DNA of 37,125 nucleotides, taken from positions 1 through 37,125 of the IMG/VR virus record IMGVR_UViG_3300027985_000690; one strand, 5' to 3'. The notes beneath the pieces are model-generated. The model did not search any database, had not been told where the DNA came from, and was given only the letters and a program-made list of their open reading frames with translations. The position numbers and the translations under genes were made by a program. Shown here in pieces: positions 1 to 7,324 of the stretch. This DNA comes from a virus. Position 1 is the first letter of the stretch, and the number at the start of each line of letters is the position of its first letter.

Positions 1-28
1 GCATCAAGGCGGCCAAAGGAGATGGACG

Positions 29-346
29 ATGAACAGCGACTGGATGAGCGAGTGCACCCTGGGGGAGCAGAGGACCGAGCCGAACGACTCCTCGGAGTGG
101 TGGTCGGTGGATGAGGACGGAGACCCGCTGCTTCTCCGCCGAGAAGATGACGGGACCTGGCAGGAGTACTTCGACCCCGATGCACCGAAGGACGGCGCCG
201 AGCGCATGCGCACCGGGGACTACTCGCCGCGCTGGCGCGTCGTGCGCTGGGCCGGAGAAGAGTACGTTCCGCCAGCCGACTGCAACTGCCACCTCGCTGC
301 GCCCTGCTACCGGTGCCTAGAGGCCATGGACGGTTTCGAGCTGTGA
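29..346 (+). CDS. Small acidic phage protein of unknown function
   Basis: A 105-residue protein I do not recognise. It starts at ATG 29 with a good Shine-Dalgarno (AAAGGAG, about 8 bases upstream). It is acidic and Trp-rich in its first half. The C-terminal end carries a Cys cluster, CNC followed by CYRC, which could bind a metal. Its stop overlaps the GTG start of the next gene (GTGA), so the two are probably translationally coupled. It opens the early/accessory gene run. Identity as a real gene is supported by the ribosome binding site and the coupling; the function is unknown. Confidence 0.75.
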   Translation: MNSDWMSECTLGEQRTEPNDSSEWWSVDEDGDPLLLRREDDGTWQEYFDPDAPKDGAERMRTGDYSPRWRVVRWAGEEYVPPADCNCHLAAPCYRCLEAMDGFEL

Positions 347-927
347 GCCACGGCCGCCGCTGGCCCCTGCCAGTAGCAGAGCAAGCCGCCGAGGACCTGA
401 TCGCTTTACTGCGGCCGCACTGCGAGCGGATCCAAGCCGCTGGCAGCGTCCGCCGCCGGTGCGACACCGTGGGCGATCTCGAGATCGTGTTGCAGCCAAG
501 GTTTGCTCCGTTGGCCGTGCAAGGCGATCTCTTTGGGCCTGAGAGCTCTACGCTGGTCAATCTGGCCTGGGCCGAGCTAGACCGACTGACCAAAGCCGGC
601 CGGCTGCCTGCTCCAGTCCGTGGCGGCGAGCGGTATCGATGCTATCCCGAGACCGCCGACTGCCCTCAGGTGGACGTGTTCGCCGTGTTAGACCCGGGGC
701 AGTGGGGGCCGATCCTGGCCATCCGCACGGGGCCTGCGAGGTACAGCGGCGGGCTAATGGCGGGCTTGAAGCGGTACGGGCTGCGCATGGACGGGGGATG
801 GTTGTGCGACGGCCGGGGCCGCATCCACTGTGAAAGCGAAGAGACGTTTTTGCTTGCGCACTGCCGGGAGCCGGAGTATAGGTTGGACCCAAGGAACAGG
901 CAACAGCGGCAAGCCTACTGGACGTAG
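343..927 (+). CDS. DNA polymerase X-like nucleotidyltransferase
   Basis: A 194-residue protein of the DNA polymerase beta (family X) nucleotidyltransferase superfamily. The fingerprint is GSVRRR at residues 34-39, then GDLEIV at 44-49 and VDVF around 110-113. These correspond to the GSxxR...GDxD...D metal-binding palm motifs. The second carboxylate of the first pair is Glu (D-x-E) rather than Asp. Further on come an RTGPA segment and a C-terminal EE...LDPRNR region, as in phage Pol X-like proteins. It lacks the HhH and PHP domains of full-length bacterial PolX, so it is a minimal catalytic core. The start is GTG 343, which overlaps the previous stop. Likely role is gap filling or nucleotide transfer during phage DNA metabolism; this is inferred from the fold only. 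Confidence 0.8.
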   Translation: MSHGRRWPLPVAEQAAEDLIALLRPHCERIQAAGSVRRRCDTVGDLEIVLQPRFAPLAVQGDLFGPESSTLVNLAWAELDRLTKAGRLPAPVRGGERYRCYPETADCPQVDVFAVLDPGQWGPILAIRTGPARYSGGLMAGLKRYGLRMDGGWLCDGRGRIHCESEETFLLAHCREPEYRLDPRNRQQRQAYWT

Positions 928-949
928 GCAAGCCAGTGGAGCAAACGCG

Positions 950-1165
950 ATGATCAACGTGACGTTGGCGCTAGCAGCAAGCGGCGACAGGTGCCAGTCT
1001 GGCAGCAAGCAGTGCAACTTCATTGAGCATGAGATTACCCTCTCGGGGCTTCATCCTCGCTGCGGTCTGTTTGGGCGTGCGCTGCGGTCTGACCCTAGCG
1101 GCACCAAAGATATCCGTCGCTGCTCCAGTTGCATGGCGCTGGAACAGAGGCCCGTCAATGCCTGA
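950..1165 (+). CDS. Small Cys-rich protein
   Basis: A 71-residue protein starting at ATG 950, without a strong Shine-Dalgarno. It holds six Cys residues, including a C-terminal CSSC, and a conserved-looking LHPRCGLFGR segment, suggesting a small metal-binding fold. Its last codons overlap the ATG of the next gene (ATGCCTGA), and this dense packing supports it being a real gene. I cannot assign a function. Confidence 0.6.
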   Translation: MINVTLALAASGDRCQSGSKQCNFIEHEITLSGLHPRCGLFGRALRSDPSGTKDIRRCSSCMALEQRPVNA

Positions 1166-1346
1166 CCAGACAAACCTCCCGCTGCGCGACCTCCTGCTTG
1201 CACTTGGCCTGCGGCACCGCGTGCCAGAGTCGCCCGGCGCCGGCGTCTACACCAGGGAGATCATGCAGGGCGATGTGGTGGTCTTCACCGGCACCTCGCA
1301 GCAGGTCGTTGACTGGCTCCGAGAGACCGGGAGGATCGACTGGTGA
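1158..1346 (+). CDS. Small hypothetical protein
   Basis: A 62-residue protein starting MPDQ. The start codon lies inside the end of the previous gene (ATGCCTGA: the ATG of this gene and the TGA of the upstream one share 8 bases), and its own stop overlaps the next GTG start. The C-terminal half reads as a compact alpha/beta fold (VVVFTGTSQQVVDWL). No family recognised. The gene lies in a chain of overlapping genes that are probably co-transcribed. Confidence 0.65.
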   Translation: MPDQTNLPLRDLLLALGLRHRVPESPGAGVYTREIMQGDVVVFTGTSQQVVDWLRETGRIDW

Positions 1347-1549
1347 GCGACAAGTGGGGCGGCCTCACCATGGGCCAGGTCATGGCGATCCACGATCGCC
1401 ATGGGCGGATCCGCTGTCCGGTCTGCGGCGCCTTCGCCACGCTCGCAGAACTCACTGGCCAACCGGCGCACGTCCAGTGCGGCGAAGTGCGGCTCGCTTG
1501 CGTCCCGATCTGCCGGCGATGCAGGGCCAAGGAGAACGACGATGCCTGA
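1343..1549 (+). CDS. Small putative zinc-ribbon protein
   Basis: A 68-residue protein starting at GTG 1343, which overlaps the previous stop by four bases. It has CPVCG in the middle and a C-terminal CRRC, with two more Cys between them. This four-to-six Cys layout is typical of small zinc-binding proteins. Its end overlaps the ATG of the next gene through the same ATGCCTGA junction seen at 1158. Function unknown; nucleic-acid or protein contact through a zinc knuckle is a guess from the Cys spacing. Confidence 0.65.
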   Translation: MSDKWGGLTMGQVMAIHDRHGRIRCPVCGAFATLAELTGQPAHVQCGEVRLACVPICRRCRAKENDDA

Positions 1550-2330
1550 CGCATTTGACGCCGCCAAGCTCCACGGGCGCATTGACGAACTTGCCAAACT
1601 GGAAGACGGGTGGGACAGCTACGGCGCCACGGCGCTGGACCCGACGGCGATCCAGCGGGCGCACGACTTCGTGACCGCTCTTGAGCCCTTTGCTTCGGAG
1701 ATCCTGGCGCCGTGGATCGGCCCGAGCAGCGGCGGATCCGTCGAGATCTTGCTGGACGCAGACGAGGATGGGAGCCGGACAATCGAGATCGGAGCGCAGC
1801 CCGACTGCAGCCCACTCGGCCCATACGACATGCTGGACGCGTGGAGCGCTCCGGGCGTTGATGACGTGACAGATGGCCTCAGCCTTGACCGCGTTGTGGC
1901 GGAGTTCGTTGCCTTCTGCCGGGAGTGTTTTCCACGAAGTACAACGATGCCTGACCAGCCCCGCCCCACCGGCGACGGCCTCGATGTGACCGGACTGCTG
2001 CTGGCCCAACTAGACCGGGGCCAGGCAGACTGCGAGATCCTGGCGCTGGACTCTCACCCGACGCTAGCCCGCCTGCGCCTGGACACGCCACGGGGGATCC
2101 TGGACTGCGCCGGGGTTGCCATCGTGCTGGCCCGGGCGCTGTCTGTGCACCGAGGCGTTCCGCTGCCCGAGATCATGCGGGAGCGCCAGGCCACCGGGGT
2201 TGAGCACTACGGCGACACGCTGCGGCTATTCAACGGCCGGGACGTGCCCAAGGACGCGCACGAAGAGGCTTGCGATCTTGGGCAGTACCTGCTACAAATG
2301 GCACTAGAGGCGTTGGAGGCCAGCAAGTGA
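1542..2330 (+). CDS. Two-part hypothetical protein, apparent fusion of two genes
   Basis: A 262-residue protein with two distinct halves. Residues 1-135 include the DGWDSYGA signature near residues 20-30, seen in many small phage and bacterial proteins of unknown function. Residue 136 is an in-frame Met (ATG 1947) beginning MPDQ, and the DNA around it repeats the ACGATGCCTGAC junction found at the true start 1542. The second half (about 127 residues) has no family I recognise. It looks as if two neighbouring genes have been joined by loss of the first gene's stop, or the second half may be translated separately from 1947. The stop overlaps the GTG of the next gene. Confidence 0.65.
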   Translation: MPDAFDAAKLHGRIDELAKLEDGWDSYGATALDPTAIQRAHDFVTALEPFASEILAPWIGPSSGGSVEILLDADEDGSRTIEIGAQPDCSPLGPYDMLDAWSAPGVDDVTDGLSLDRVVAEFVAFCRECFPRSTTMPDQPRPTGDGLDVTGLLLAQLDRGQADCEILALDSHPTLARLRLDTPRGILDCAGVAIVLARALSVHRGVPLPEIMRERQATGVEHYGDTLRLFNGRDVPKDAHEEACDLGQYLLQMALEALEASK

Positions 2331-2623
2331 GTGACTCTAACAGGAAGGCGACAACATGGCGAAAGCTGCTGGCCAAAGAAATGGAGCATGGAGAAACGGC
2401 GATCGCTCTTTTGGTTGGCAACGAACTGCGGCACGGGTCCGAGGCGTGGCAGTCGCCGGAGCTTGACGCTAGGTTTTTCGTTCATTTGCCTTGGCAAGCC
2501 GTGCCGTTCATGCTCTGGACAGATCGCTCTGTCTATTACGGGGTTGGCTACGACAACTTGGCGTCGGTTGAGTCCGTGCCAAGAACGCCAACTGCGTTCT
2601 GGATTGGCATGGCTGGGTGCTAG
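2327..2623 (+). CDS. Small hypothetical protein
   Basis: A 98-residue protein starting at GTG 2327, coupled to the previous gene by a GTGA overlap. It contains ELRHGSEAW and an aromatic-rich C-terminal half (MLWTDRSVYYGVGY), suggesting a globular beta-rich protein. It has no transmembrane or Cys motifs and I do not recognise the family. Its end overlaps the start of the next small gene. Confidence 0.65.
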   Translation: MSDSNRKATTWRKLLAKEMEHGETAIALLVGNELRHGSEAWQSPELDARFFVHLPWQAVPFMLWTDRSVYYGVGYDNLASVESVPRTPTAFWIGMAGC

Positions 2624-2814
2624 CAGTGAAGCCCACCCGCTTGTGCCTAGTCTCCGGCCGCCAGTGCCCGCACGCTGTCGTCTGCGTCCCGTGCGAGCAT
2701 GCCTACTGCGATCTGTACGCCGAGCCGATCTATCTGCGGCGGATGCCTAACGGCGTGCTTGTGTTCGTGCGGTGTTGGCCGTGCGTGTGGAGGAAGTACA
2801 GTGCGACCCCGTGA
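2617..2814 (+). CDS. Small Cys-rich protein
   Basis: A protein of 62-65 residues. GTG 2617 overlaps the upstream stop, and GTG 2626 is an alternative start. It has eight Cys residues, including CPHAVVCVPC, CEHAYC overlapping it, and a C-terminal CWPC, which strongly suggests one or two bound zinc ions. It overlaps the next gene by 14 bases. Function unknown; it belongs to the series of small CxxC proteins in this early region. Confidence 0.6.
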   Translation: MLAVKPTRLCLVSGRQCPHAVVCVPCEHAYCDLYAEPIYLRRMPNGVLVFVRCWPCVWRKYSATP

Positions 2815-3154
2815 GACTATGACCGTATCGCTGCCGGCTGGCACAATCGCCAGGCTTGCCCAGTTTGGCGCCGCTATGCCCGAGGCTGTCATAGGCCTTG
2901 GGACTCCAGAGCGAGCCGCTCGCCTGCTGATCCTGCGTGGTCTGGATGCCCTAGCGCTGCGCCCGGTGCCTCGCCCGTCGCCGGCTACCTACGCCGAGAC
3001 CGTGAGGGAGATCCGGGCCATGGCCGCCGCAGGCGTGAGCCAGCGCAAGATCGCCGCCGCTCTGGACGCCGCCGGGCTTAGGTCCCGCCGGGGCGGACGC
3101 TGGGACCAGGCCGCAGTCTCTCGCGTGTTGGCCAAGGCCGCCCGTGAGGGGTGA
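2801..3154 (+). CDS. Putative DNA-binding protein with recombinase-like helix-turn-helix
   Basis: A 117-residue protein. GTG 2801 is chosen because GGAGGAAG lies just upstream; ATG 2819 is an alternative. The first 50 residues (MTVSLPAG...ERAARLLILRGL) resemble a small helical or ribbon-helix-helix-like unit. Residues 66-115 match the pattern of the recombinase-associated domain of serine recombinases: IRAMAAAGVSQRKIAAALDAAG, then a basic RSRRGGRW turn and a final helix. There is no catalytic serine resolvase domain, so a transcription regulator or DNA-binding accessory protein is more likely than a recombinase. Its position among early genes fits a regulatory role; this is inference. Confidence 0.6.
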   Translation: MRPRETMTVSLPAGTIARLAQFGAAMPEAVIGLGTPERAARLLILRGLDALALRPVPRPSPATYAETVREIRAMAAAGVSQRKIAAALDAAGLRSRRGGRWDQAAVSRVLAKAAREG

Positions 3155-3350
3155 CGACGGGCCACACTGCGACCGCTGCGGGGCGGTGGACCAAGTTATG
3201 TGCTTGACACCGCCGGATTTGCATGGTAGGGCTTGGAGACTGTGCACGGGGTGCATGGTTGACTGGGCGTGCTGGACCATGAGCCAGCGAATAGGAGTGG
3301 AAGATGGCAGGGAACAATTCAGACCCGTTCGGCATGATGGGCGGAGATAG
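3144..3350 (+). CDS. Small putative zinc-ribbon protein
   Basis: A 68-residue protein starting at GTG 3144, overlapping the previous gene by 11 bases. CDRC near residue 9 and CTGC near residue 34 form a CxxC...CxxC pair about 25 residues apart, typical of a zinc ribbon. The C-terminus overlaps the following gene by 47 bases in another frame, which is unusually long for this region, so the true end may carry little function. Role unknown. Confidence 0.55.
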   Translation: MRGDDGPHCDRCGAVDQVMCLTPPDLHGRAWRLCTGCMVDWACWTMSQRIGVEDGREQFRPVRHDGRR

Positions 3351-3957
3351 CGGGACCTGGGTCTATGTGCTAGGCAGGGACTTCGTTGCCGTGAGCCGCT
3401 CTGCTCTTGACTCGGAACGAAGCGGTCGGGAGAAGGCGATGGCCGAGTTGGCCGCCGAGCGCAAGGCCCACGAGGCCACCAAGGCCGATCTCGCCGCCAT
3501 GAAGGCCGCAAGAGACCAAGACCGCCAGGAGTGGCAAGAGGCCAACAACGAAGCCTCAACCGTGCGCGACATCCTGGAGCAGGCTCTTGGGGTCCCACGC
3601 TACCAGTATCGGTTCAGGCTCTCGGAGCTGGCCAGGATGCTGTCGGACTCCGACAAGGCGGCCAAGGAAGAGCGAGACGCCGCAAGGCAAGCCAAGCAAG
3701 ACATGCGGGCCGGAAATGCCGCTGCAAACGCCAGGCTGGCCAAGATGGGCGAAGCGCTGGAGAAGGCCTTGGGGCTGGACCCCGCCGAGCCGCACGAACT
3801 GGACGCCATGGTGGGAGAACTGATCGAGGGCTACAAAGAGAGGACACGCCTTGTCTTGACGTTGCAGAAGGAACTGCAGCGGGCCCAAAGCGAAGCGCTA
3901 AACATGAAGCGGGCGATCTGCAATCTCGTGAACTCGCTACCAACCGAAGCCTTCTAG
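3304..3957 (+). CDS. Coiled-coil protein of unknown function
   Basis: A 217-residue protein with ATG 3304 preceded by GGAGTGGAAG. After a Gly-rich N-terminus (FGMMGGDSG) and a short VYVLGRDFVAVSR strand, most of the protein (about residues 35-80 and 105-210) is rich in Ala, Glu, Lys and Arg, with heptad-like spacing. It is probably a long coiled coil broken by a segment around LGVPRYQYRF. No enzymatic motif is present. It lies between the small zinc proteins and the methyltransferase, and could be a scaffold or DNA-associated factor. No family assignment made. Confidence 0.7.
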   Translation: MAGNNSDPFGMMGGDSGTWVYVLGRDFVAVSRSALDSERSGREKAMAELAAERKAHEATKADLAAMKAARDQDRQEWQEANNEASTVRDILEQALGVPRYQYRFRLSELARMLSDSDKAAKEERDAARQAKQDMRAGNAAANARLAKMGEALEKALGLDPAEPHELDAMVGELIEGYKERTRLVLTLQKELQRAQSEALNMKRAICNLVNSLPTEAF

Positions 3958-3970
3958 CCAAGGAGCCCCA

Positions 3971-4288
3971 ATGCCCGACCAGCCCCGACACCAGTGCCAG
4001 TGCGGCAGCGCAGACCTCGCCCGAGTAGTGGCCGACCTGTCCGAGCGGGTCTATGCGCTGGAGGCCGAAAGACCTGCGGTCCGCCCGGACGACGACGAAA
4101 ACGCCAGGCTGCGCGAAACCGCAGATCGCTTTGTCTGTGCCCTGAAAGAAGAGCAAGACAGGGTAGGCAGGCTTGGCGCCCACAACATCCGCCTACACGA
4201 CGCCATCCGCAAGTCCGCCGACCTACTGCGCAAGCACCAGGCAGACTTTGACGCGCTGCTGCTGGCCCACGATCTGGAGCCCAGGTGA
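3971..4288 (+). CDS. Small coiled-coil protein
   Basis: A 105-residue protein starting MPDQPRH at ATG 3971 with AGGAG upstream. The N-terminus has a CQCGS motif. The remainder is a predicted helical coiled coil (LSERVYALEAE, then ENARLRETADRF and DRVGRLGAHNIRL). Its stop overlaps the GTG of the methyltransferase gene, so the two are probably coupled. Function unknown. Confidence 0.65.
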   Translation: MPDQPRHQCQCGSADLARVVADLSERVYALEAERPAVRPDDDENARLRETADRFVCALKEEQDRVGRLGAHNIRLHDAIRKSADLLRKHQADFDALLLAHDLEPR

Positions 4289-5370
4289 GCTTCACAATCC
4301 ACTGCGGAGACTGCCTCGACGTGCTGCCGACTCTGGAGCCAGGAAGCGTCGACCTGATTTTGACCGACCCGCCATACTACCGGGTCAAGGGCGACGACTG
4401 GGATCGGCAGTGGCCGACCGCAGCCGCCTTCATCAACTGGCTCGGGAAGGTAGCCGACGAGTTCAAGAGGGTGCTGTCGCCGTCGGGATCGCTGTATCTC
4501 TTCGCCTCGGTCGAAATGGCGGCCCGGGTCGAGTGCATGCTGGCCGAGCGGTTTGAGGTGTTGAACTCGATCCGGTGGGTCAAGCCGTCCAGCATGGCAA
4601 ACCGGTCGCACAAGGCCGACCTGCGCCGCTACTTCTCTTCGTCTGAGGCGGTCATCTTCTGCGAGCAGAGAGGCGCAGACTCCATGGCGCTGGGCGAGTC
4701 TGGCTATGCTGCCCAGTGTGAGCGCCTGCGGGGCTTCGTGTTCGAGCCGCTGCGGGCCTACCTGGACGGGGAGCGCGTGCGGGCGGGGGTCGACAAGGTG
4801 GCCTGCAACGTTGCCTGCGGCTTCTCCGCGACGCCGGGTGGCATGGCGGCGCGGCACTACTTCAGCCGGTCGCAGTGGTGGCTCCCGACGCCAGGGCACT
4901 ACGAGGCGCTCCGTCAACTCTTCAATGCCAGCGGCGGCGAGTACCTGCGGCGGGAGTACGAGCACCTGCGGCGGGAGTACGAGCACCTGCGGCGGGAGTA
5001 CGAGCACCTGCGGCGCGAGTACGAGGACCTGCGGCGGCCGTTCACGGTGAGCGCCGATGTGCCCTACACCGACGCATGGACCTTCGAGACGGTCGGAGCC
5101 TACCCCGGCAAGCACCCCTGCGAGAAGCCACAGGCGCTGCTCAGGCATGCAATCCTGGCGTCCAGTCGGCCCGGTGACCTCGTGCTTGACGCCTTCGCTG
5201 GCGGCGGAAGCTGCGGCCGTGCGGCGCTTGCTGAGGGCCGGCGCTTCGTCGGCATCGAGAAGGATCCGCACTGGGCAGAGGTGGCCCGTGCGGCGTGCGA
5301 GAGGCCCCACGTTCGGCAGTCTTTGCGCAAGTCAGCGGCCACAAGCCCCGCTCAAGGCTCCCTGTTCTAG
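4285..5370 (+). CDS. Beta-class DNA methyltransferase (N6-adenine or N4-cytosine)
   Basis: A 361-residue S-adenosylmethionine-dependent DNA methyltransferase. The catalytic motif IV TDPPYY is at residues 27-32 and the SAM-binding motif I DAFAGGG is near residue 302. This is the order of the beta group, which includes CcrM-like enzymes. DPPY is most often seen in N6-adenine enzymes. A target-recognition region lies between the motifs, interrupted at residues 219-251 by tandem EYEHLRR repeats. The start is GTG 4285, overlapping the previous stop. No restriction endonuclease is adjacent, so it is an orphan enzyme, plausibly protecting phage DNA or marking it for regulation. Target sequence unknown; GATC is very frequent in this window, which makes it a candidate. 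Confidence 0.9.
   Translation: MSFTIHCGDCLDVLPTLEPGSVDLILTDPPYYRVKGDDWDRQWPTAAAFINWLGKVADEFKRVLSPSGSLYLFASVEMAARVECMLAERFEVLNSIRWVKPSSMANRSHKADLRRYFSSSEAVIFCEQRGADSMALGESGYAAQCERLRGFVFEPLRAYLDGERVRAGVDKVACNVACGFSATPGGMAARHYFSRSQWWLPTPGHYEALRQLFNASGGEYLRREYEHLRREYEHLRREYEHLRREYEDLRRPFTVSADVPYTDAWTFETVGAYPGKHPCEKPQALLRHAILASSRPGDLVLDAFAGGGSCGRAALAEGRRFVGIEKDPHWAEVARAACERPHVRQSLRKSAATSPAQGSLF
4939..5037 (+). repeat. 21-bp in-frame tandem repeat inside the methyltransferase
   Basis: Four consecutive 21-bp units begin at 4954, 4975, 4996 and 5017, each coding for the heptapeptide EYEHLRR (the last reads EYEDLRR). They are preceded by a shortened 15-bp unit (EYLRR) at 4939-4953. Units 1 and 2 are identical, and unit 3 differs by one base at its end. 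The array is followed directly by PF, the usual end of this repeat in related methyltransferases. It predicts a charged helix and is prone to copy-number change without breaking the frame. Confidence 0.95.
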
Positions 5371-5386
5371 CCCCTCGCAGATTCCC

Positions 5387-5415
5387 CGGACAGCCATCAA
5401 GATCCATGCCATACT
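5387..5415 (+). promoter_or_regulatory. Candidate promoter of the packaging/head operon
   Basis: CGGACA at 5387-5392 and CATACT at 5410-5415 are separated by 17 bases and match the sigma70 boxes 4 of 6 each. Start ATG 5422 lies where transcription would begin, and no Shine-Dalgarno is present, so the small-terminase mRNA could be leaderless. The boxes are weak, and this is the only sizeable gap upstream of the late genes. Confidence 0.3.
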
Positions 5416-5421
5416 GTCGGC

Positions 5422-5883
5422 ATGAGCCAAGCCCGCCCCACGCCTAGGGATCTTCTCACGCTGGATCAGGAAGTCCAGGCAGTCGAGATGCGCAAGGCCG
5501 GATCCAGCTACACCGAGATCGGCGCCGCCCTCGGCTGTTCGTCTGCGACCGCTGCGGCCCGGGTCCGCTCTGCGATCGCTCGGGCTCGTGAGGCCCTGGC
5601 AGAGACGGCAGAGGAGATCGTCTTTCTCGACTGCGCCCGCCTAGACGAAATGCTGGCAGGACTCATGCCAGCCGTCAAGGACGGTGACCCTGCGGCCGTC
5701 CGTGCGGCCCTCGGCGTCATGGAGCGGCGGGCCAAGATGCTCTCGCTTGACGGCGCCCTGCGGGTCCAAGTGTCCGGCGGGCTGGCCGTGCAAGAGCTGA
5801 GCCAAGAGGAGCTTGATGCGCAGATCGCACGATATGCCGCAGTTCTCGCCGCTGGAGCTCATGCGGGAGGCGGCGATTCGTGA
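5422..5883 (+). CDS. terS: Terminase small subunit
   Basis: A 153-residue protein directly upstream of, and overlapping, the large terminase. A helix-turn-helix is visible at about residues 25-55 (SYTEIGAALGCSSATAAARVRSAI), the DNA-recognition part of small terminases. It is followed by helical oligomerisation segments around residues 60-115 and a C-terminal tail likely to contact the large subunit. It would recognise the packaging site and recruit TerL. The start is ATG 5422, without a Shine-Dalgarno but just downstream of a promoter-like sequence. Assignment rests on position plus the helix-turn-helix. Confidence 0.75.
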   Translation: MSQARPTPRDLLTLDQEVQAVEMRKAGSSYTEIGAALGCSSATAAARVRSAIARAREALAETAEEIVFLDCARLDEMLAGLMPAVKDGDPAAVRAALGVMERRAKMLSLDGALRVQVSGGLAVQELSQEELDAQIARYAAVLAAGAHAGGGDS

Positions 5884-7324
5884 GGCTCGGCGCAATCTCC
5901 TAGCCTTCACGCTGTTTACCCACGGCAAGTACCATGCCAACTGGCATCATCGGCTGGTTGCGGACAAGCTCGACGGCGTGATCTCTGGCTCTGTGCCTCG
6001 GCTCATTCTTTGCATGCCGCCCGGCCACGGCAAGACTGAGCTGGCCTCGATCCGGCTCCCGGCCATGGATCTCGGGGTCAACCCTTCGGACCGCATCATC
6101 GCCTGCTCTTGGGGCCAGGGCCTCGCAACGAAGATCTCCCGGCAAGTCAAGCAAGTGCTCCTGGGCGAGCAATATCGCTTGGCTTTCCCTGGAACGTCTC
6201 TCAACCCAAAGCACGTTGCCACGGACGAACGCCAGACGGCGCGCAACACTTCGGACGAATGGGAGATCGTGGGGACCGGCGGCAGTTACCTTGCCCGGGG
6301 CGTTGGCGGCGGCATTGCTGGGCAGCGGTTCGATCTCGGAATCGTTGACGATCCGTTCCGAAACGTAGATGACGCCTACTCGCTGGCGTCTCGTGATCGG
6401 GTCTGGGACTGGTTCAACTCCGACTTTCGGACAAGAACCGTGCCAACTTCTCGGATCGTGCTGATTATGACCCGCTGGCACGACGACGACCTAGTGGCCC
6501 GGCTCTTGCACGAGGCGGCGACGCACCGGGGCGCTGAGCAGTGGGAACTAGTGGAGCTGCGCTGCATCGCAGAAGAGGAGCGCGACGACGACCCCCGCCA
6601 GCCCGGCGAGGTCCTTTGGCCTGAGTTCTTCTCGCTGGACCGTGCGGAGGCCCTGCGCGAGTCGGACCCGGCAACCTTTGCCAGCCTGTATCAGCAGCGC
6701 CCCGCACCGGACGGCGGATATGATTGCCAGCTCTCGTGGCTGGAGCGTGAGTGGGACTCGCTGCCTTCCGTGCCCGGTGAGTGGCGGATCTCTTGGGACC
6801 TGCGCAACGGCGGCAAGGGAAAGAAGACCAGCGAGGCGGTCGGGCTTGTGTTCTTCCGCCCGTACCGTGCGCAGGGCGAGATCTACCTAGTCGACCGAGT
6901 AGCCGGGCGCTGGGAGTATCCCGAAGAGGAGCAAAGGTTTATCGAGCTTTGCCGCCGCTACCCGCAGGCGACGGAGAAACGAGTCGAGAACAAGGCAGAC
7001 GGCCGGGTGCTGATTCCCCGCCTTCGCTCGCTCATCCCCGGGATCGTTGCCTGGGAGCCCGGGGTGGCAGACAAGCGGGCCCGCTTCCGGCGCATCCTGC
7101 CCCTCCTGCGGGCGGGCAACCTGATCCTGCCGTCGCCCCGGGTCGCTCCCTGGGTCCACGCCTACCGCAATGCGCTTGGCACGTTTCCTGCTGGGGCCAC
7201 GGATGACGACGTGGACGCCACAAGCCAGGGCCTGGAAGGGTGGGAGGTCGGACAACCTGGGCGAACGGTGGTAGGCTATGAGCCTATCCGCAGCACGGGC
7301 GGCAGCCTGTCGGGGGTCTGGTAG
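5816..7324 (+). CDS. terL: Terminase large subunit (ATPase/nuclease)
   Basis: A 502-residue DNA-packaging motor. Walker A MPPGHGKTE is at residues 67-75 and the Walker B-like LGIVDDPF lies near residue 175. An MTRWHDDDL segment, typical of phage terminases, is near residue 221. The C-terminal half is the RNase H-like nuclease: ISWDLR supplies the first acid, ENKADG the middle, and DDDVDATSQ the last acids. ATG 5816 is chosen because GAGGAG precedes it, and it overlaps the small-subunit gene by 68 bases; ATG 5834 is an alternative. It cleaves concatemers and translocates DNA through the portal encoded next. The stop shares one base with the portal GTG (TAGTG). Confidence 0.95.
   Translation: MRRSHDMPQFSPLELMREAAIREARRNLLAFTLFTHGKYHANWHHRLVADKLDGVISGSVPRLILCMPPGHGKTELASIRLPAMDLGVNPSDRIIACSWGQGLATKISRQVKQVLLGEQYRLAFPGTSLNPKHVATDERQTARNTSDEWEIVGTGGSYLARGVGGGIAGQRFDLGIVDDPFRNVDDAYSLASRDRVWDWFNSDFRTRTVPTSRIVLIMTRWHDDDLVARLLHEAATHRGAEQWELVELRCIAEEERDDDPRQPGEVLWPEFFSLDRAEALRESDPATFASLYQQRPAPDGGYDCQLSWLEREWDSLPSVPGEWRISWDLRNGGKGKKTSEAVGLVFFRPYRAQGEIYLVDRVAGRWEYPEEEQRFIELCRRYPQATEKRVENKADGRVLIPRLRSLIPGIVAWEPGVADKRARFRRILPLLRAGNLILPSPRVAPWVHAYRNALGTFPAGATDDDVDATSQGLEGWEVGQPGRTVVGYEPIRSTGGSLSGVW

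Noticed and set aside
2801-3154. Serine recombinase or integrase
   Set aside because: Only the recombinase-like helix-turn-helix is present; there is no catalytic resolvase domain and no attachment-site-like repeat.
4939-5037. Possible CRISPR-like repeat array
   Set aside because: The units are adjacent 21-bp in-frame coding repeats without spacers.
4051-5310. 419-codon minus-strand frame over the methyltransferase
   Set aside because: Its repeats are the antisense image of the EYEHLRR array, and the methyltransferase frame carries clear motifs.
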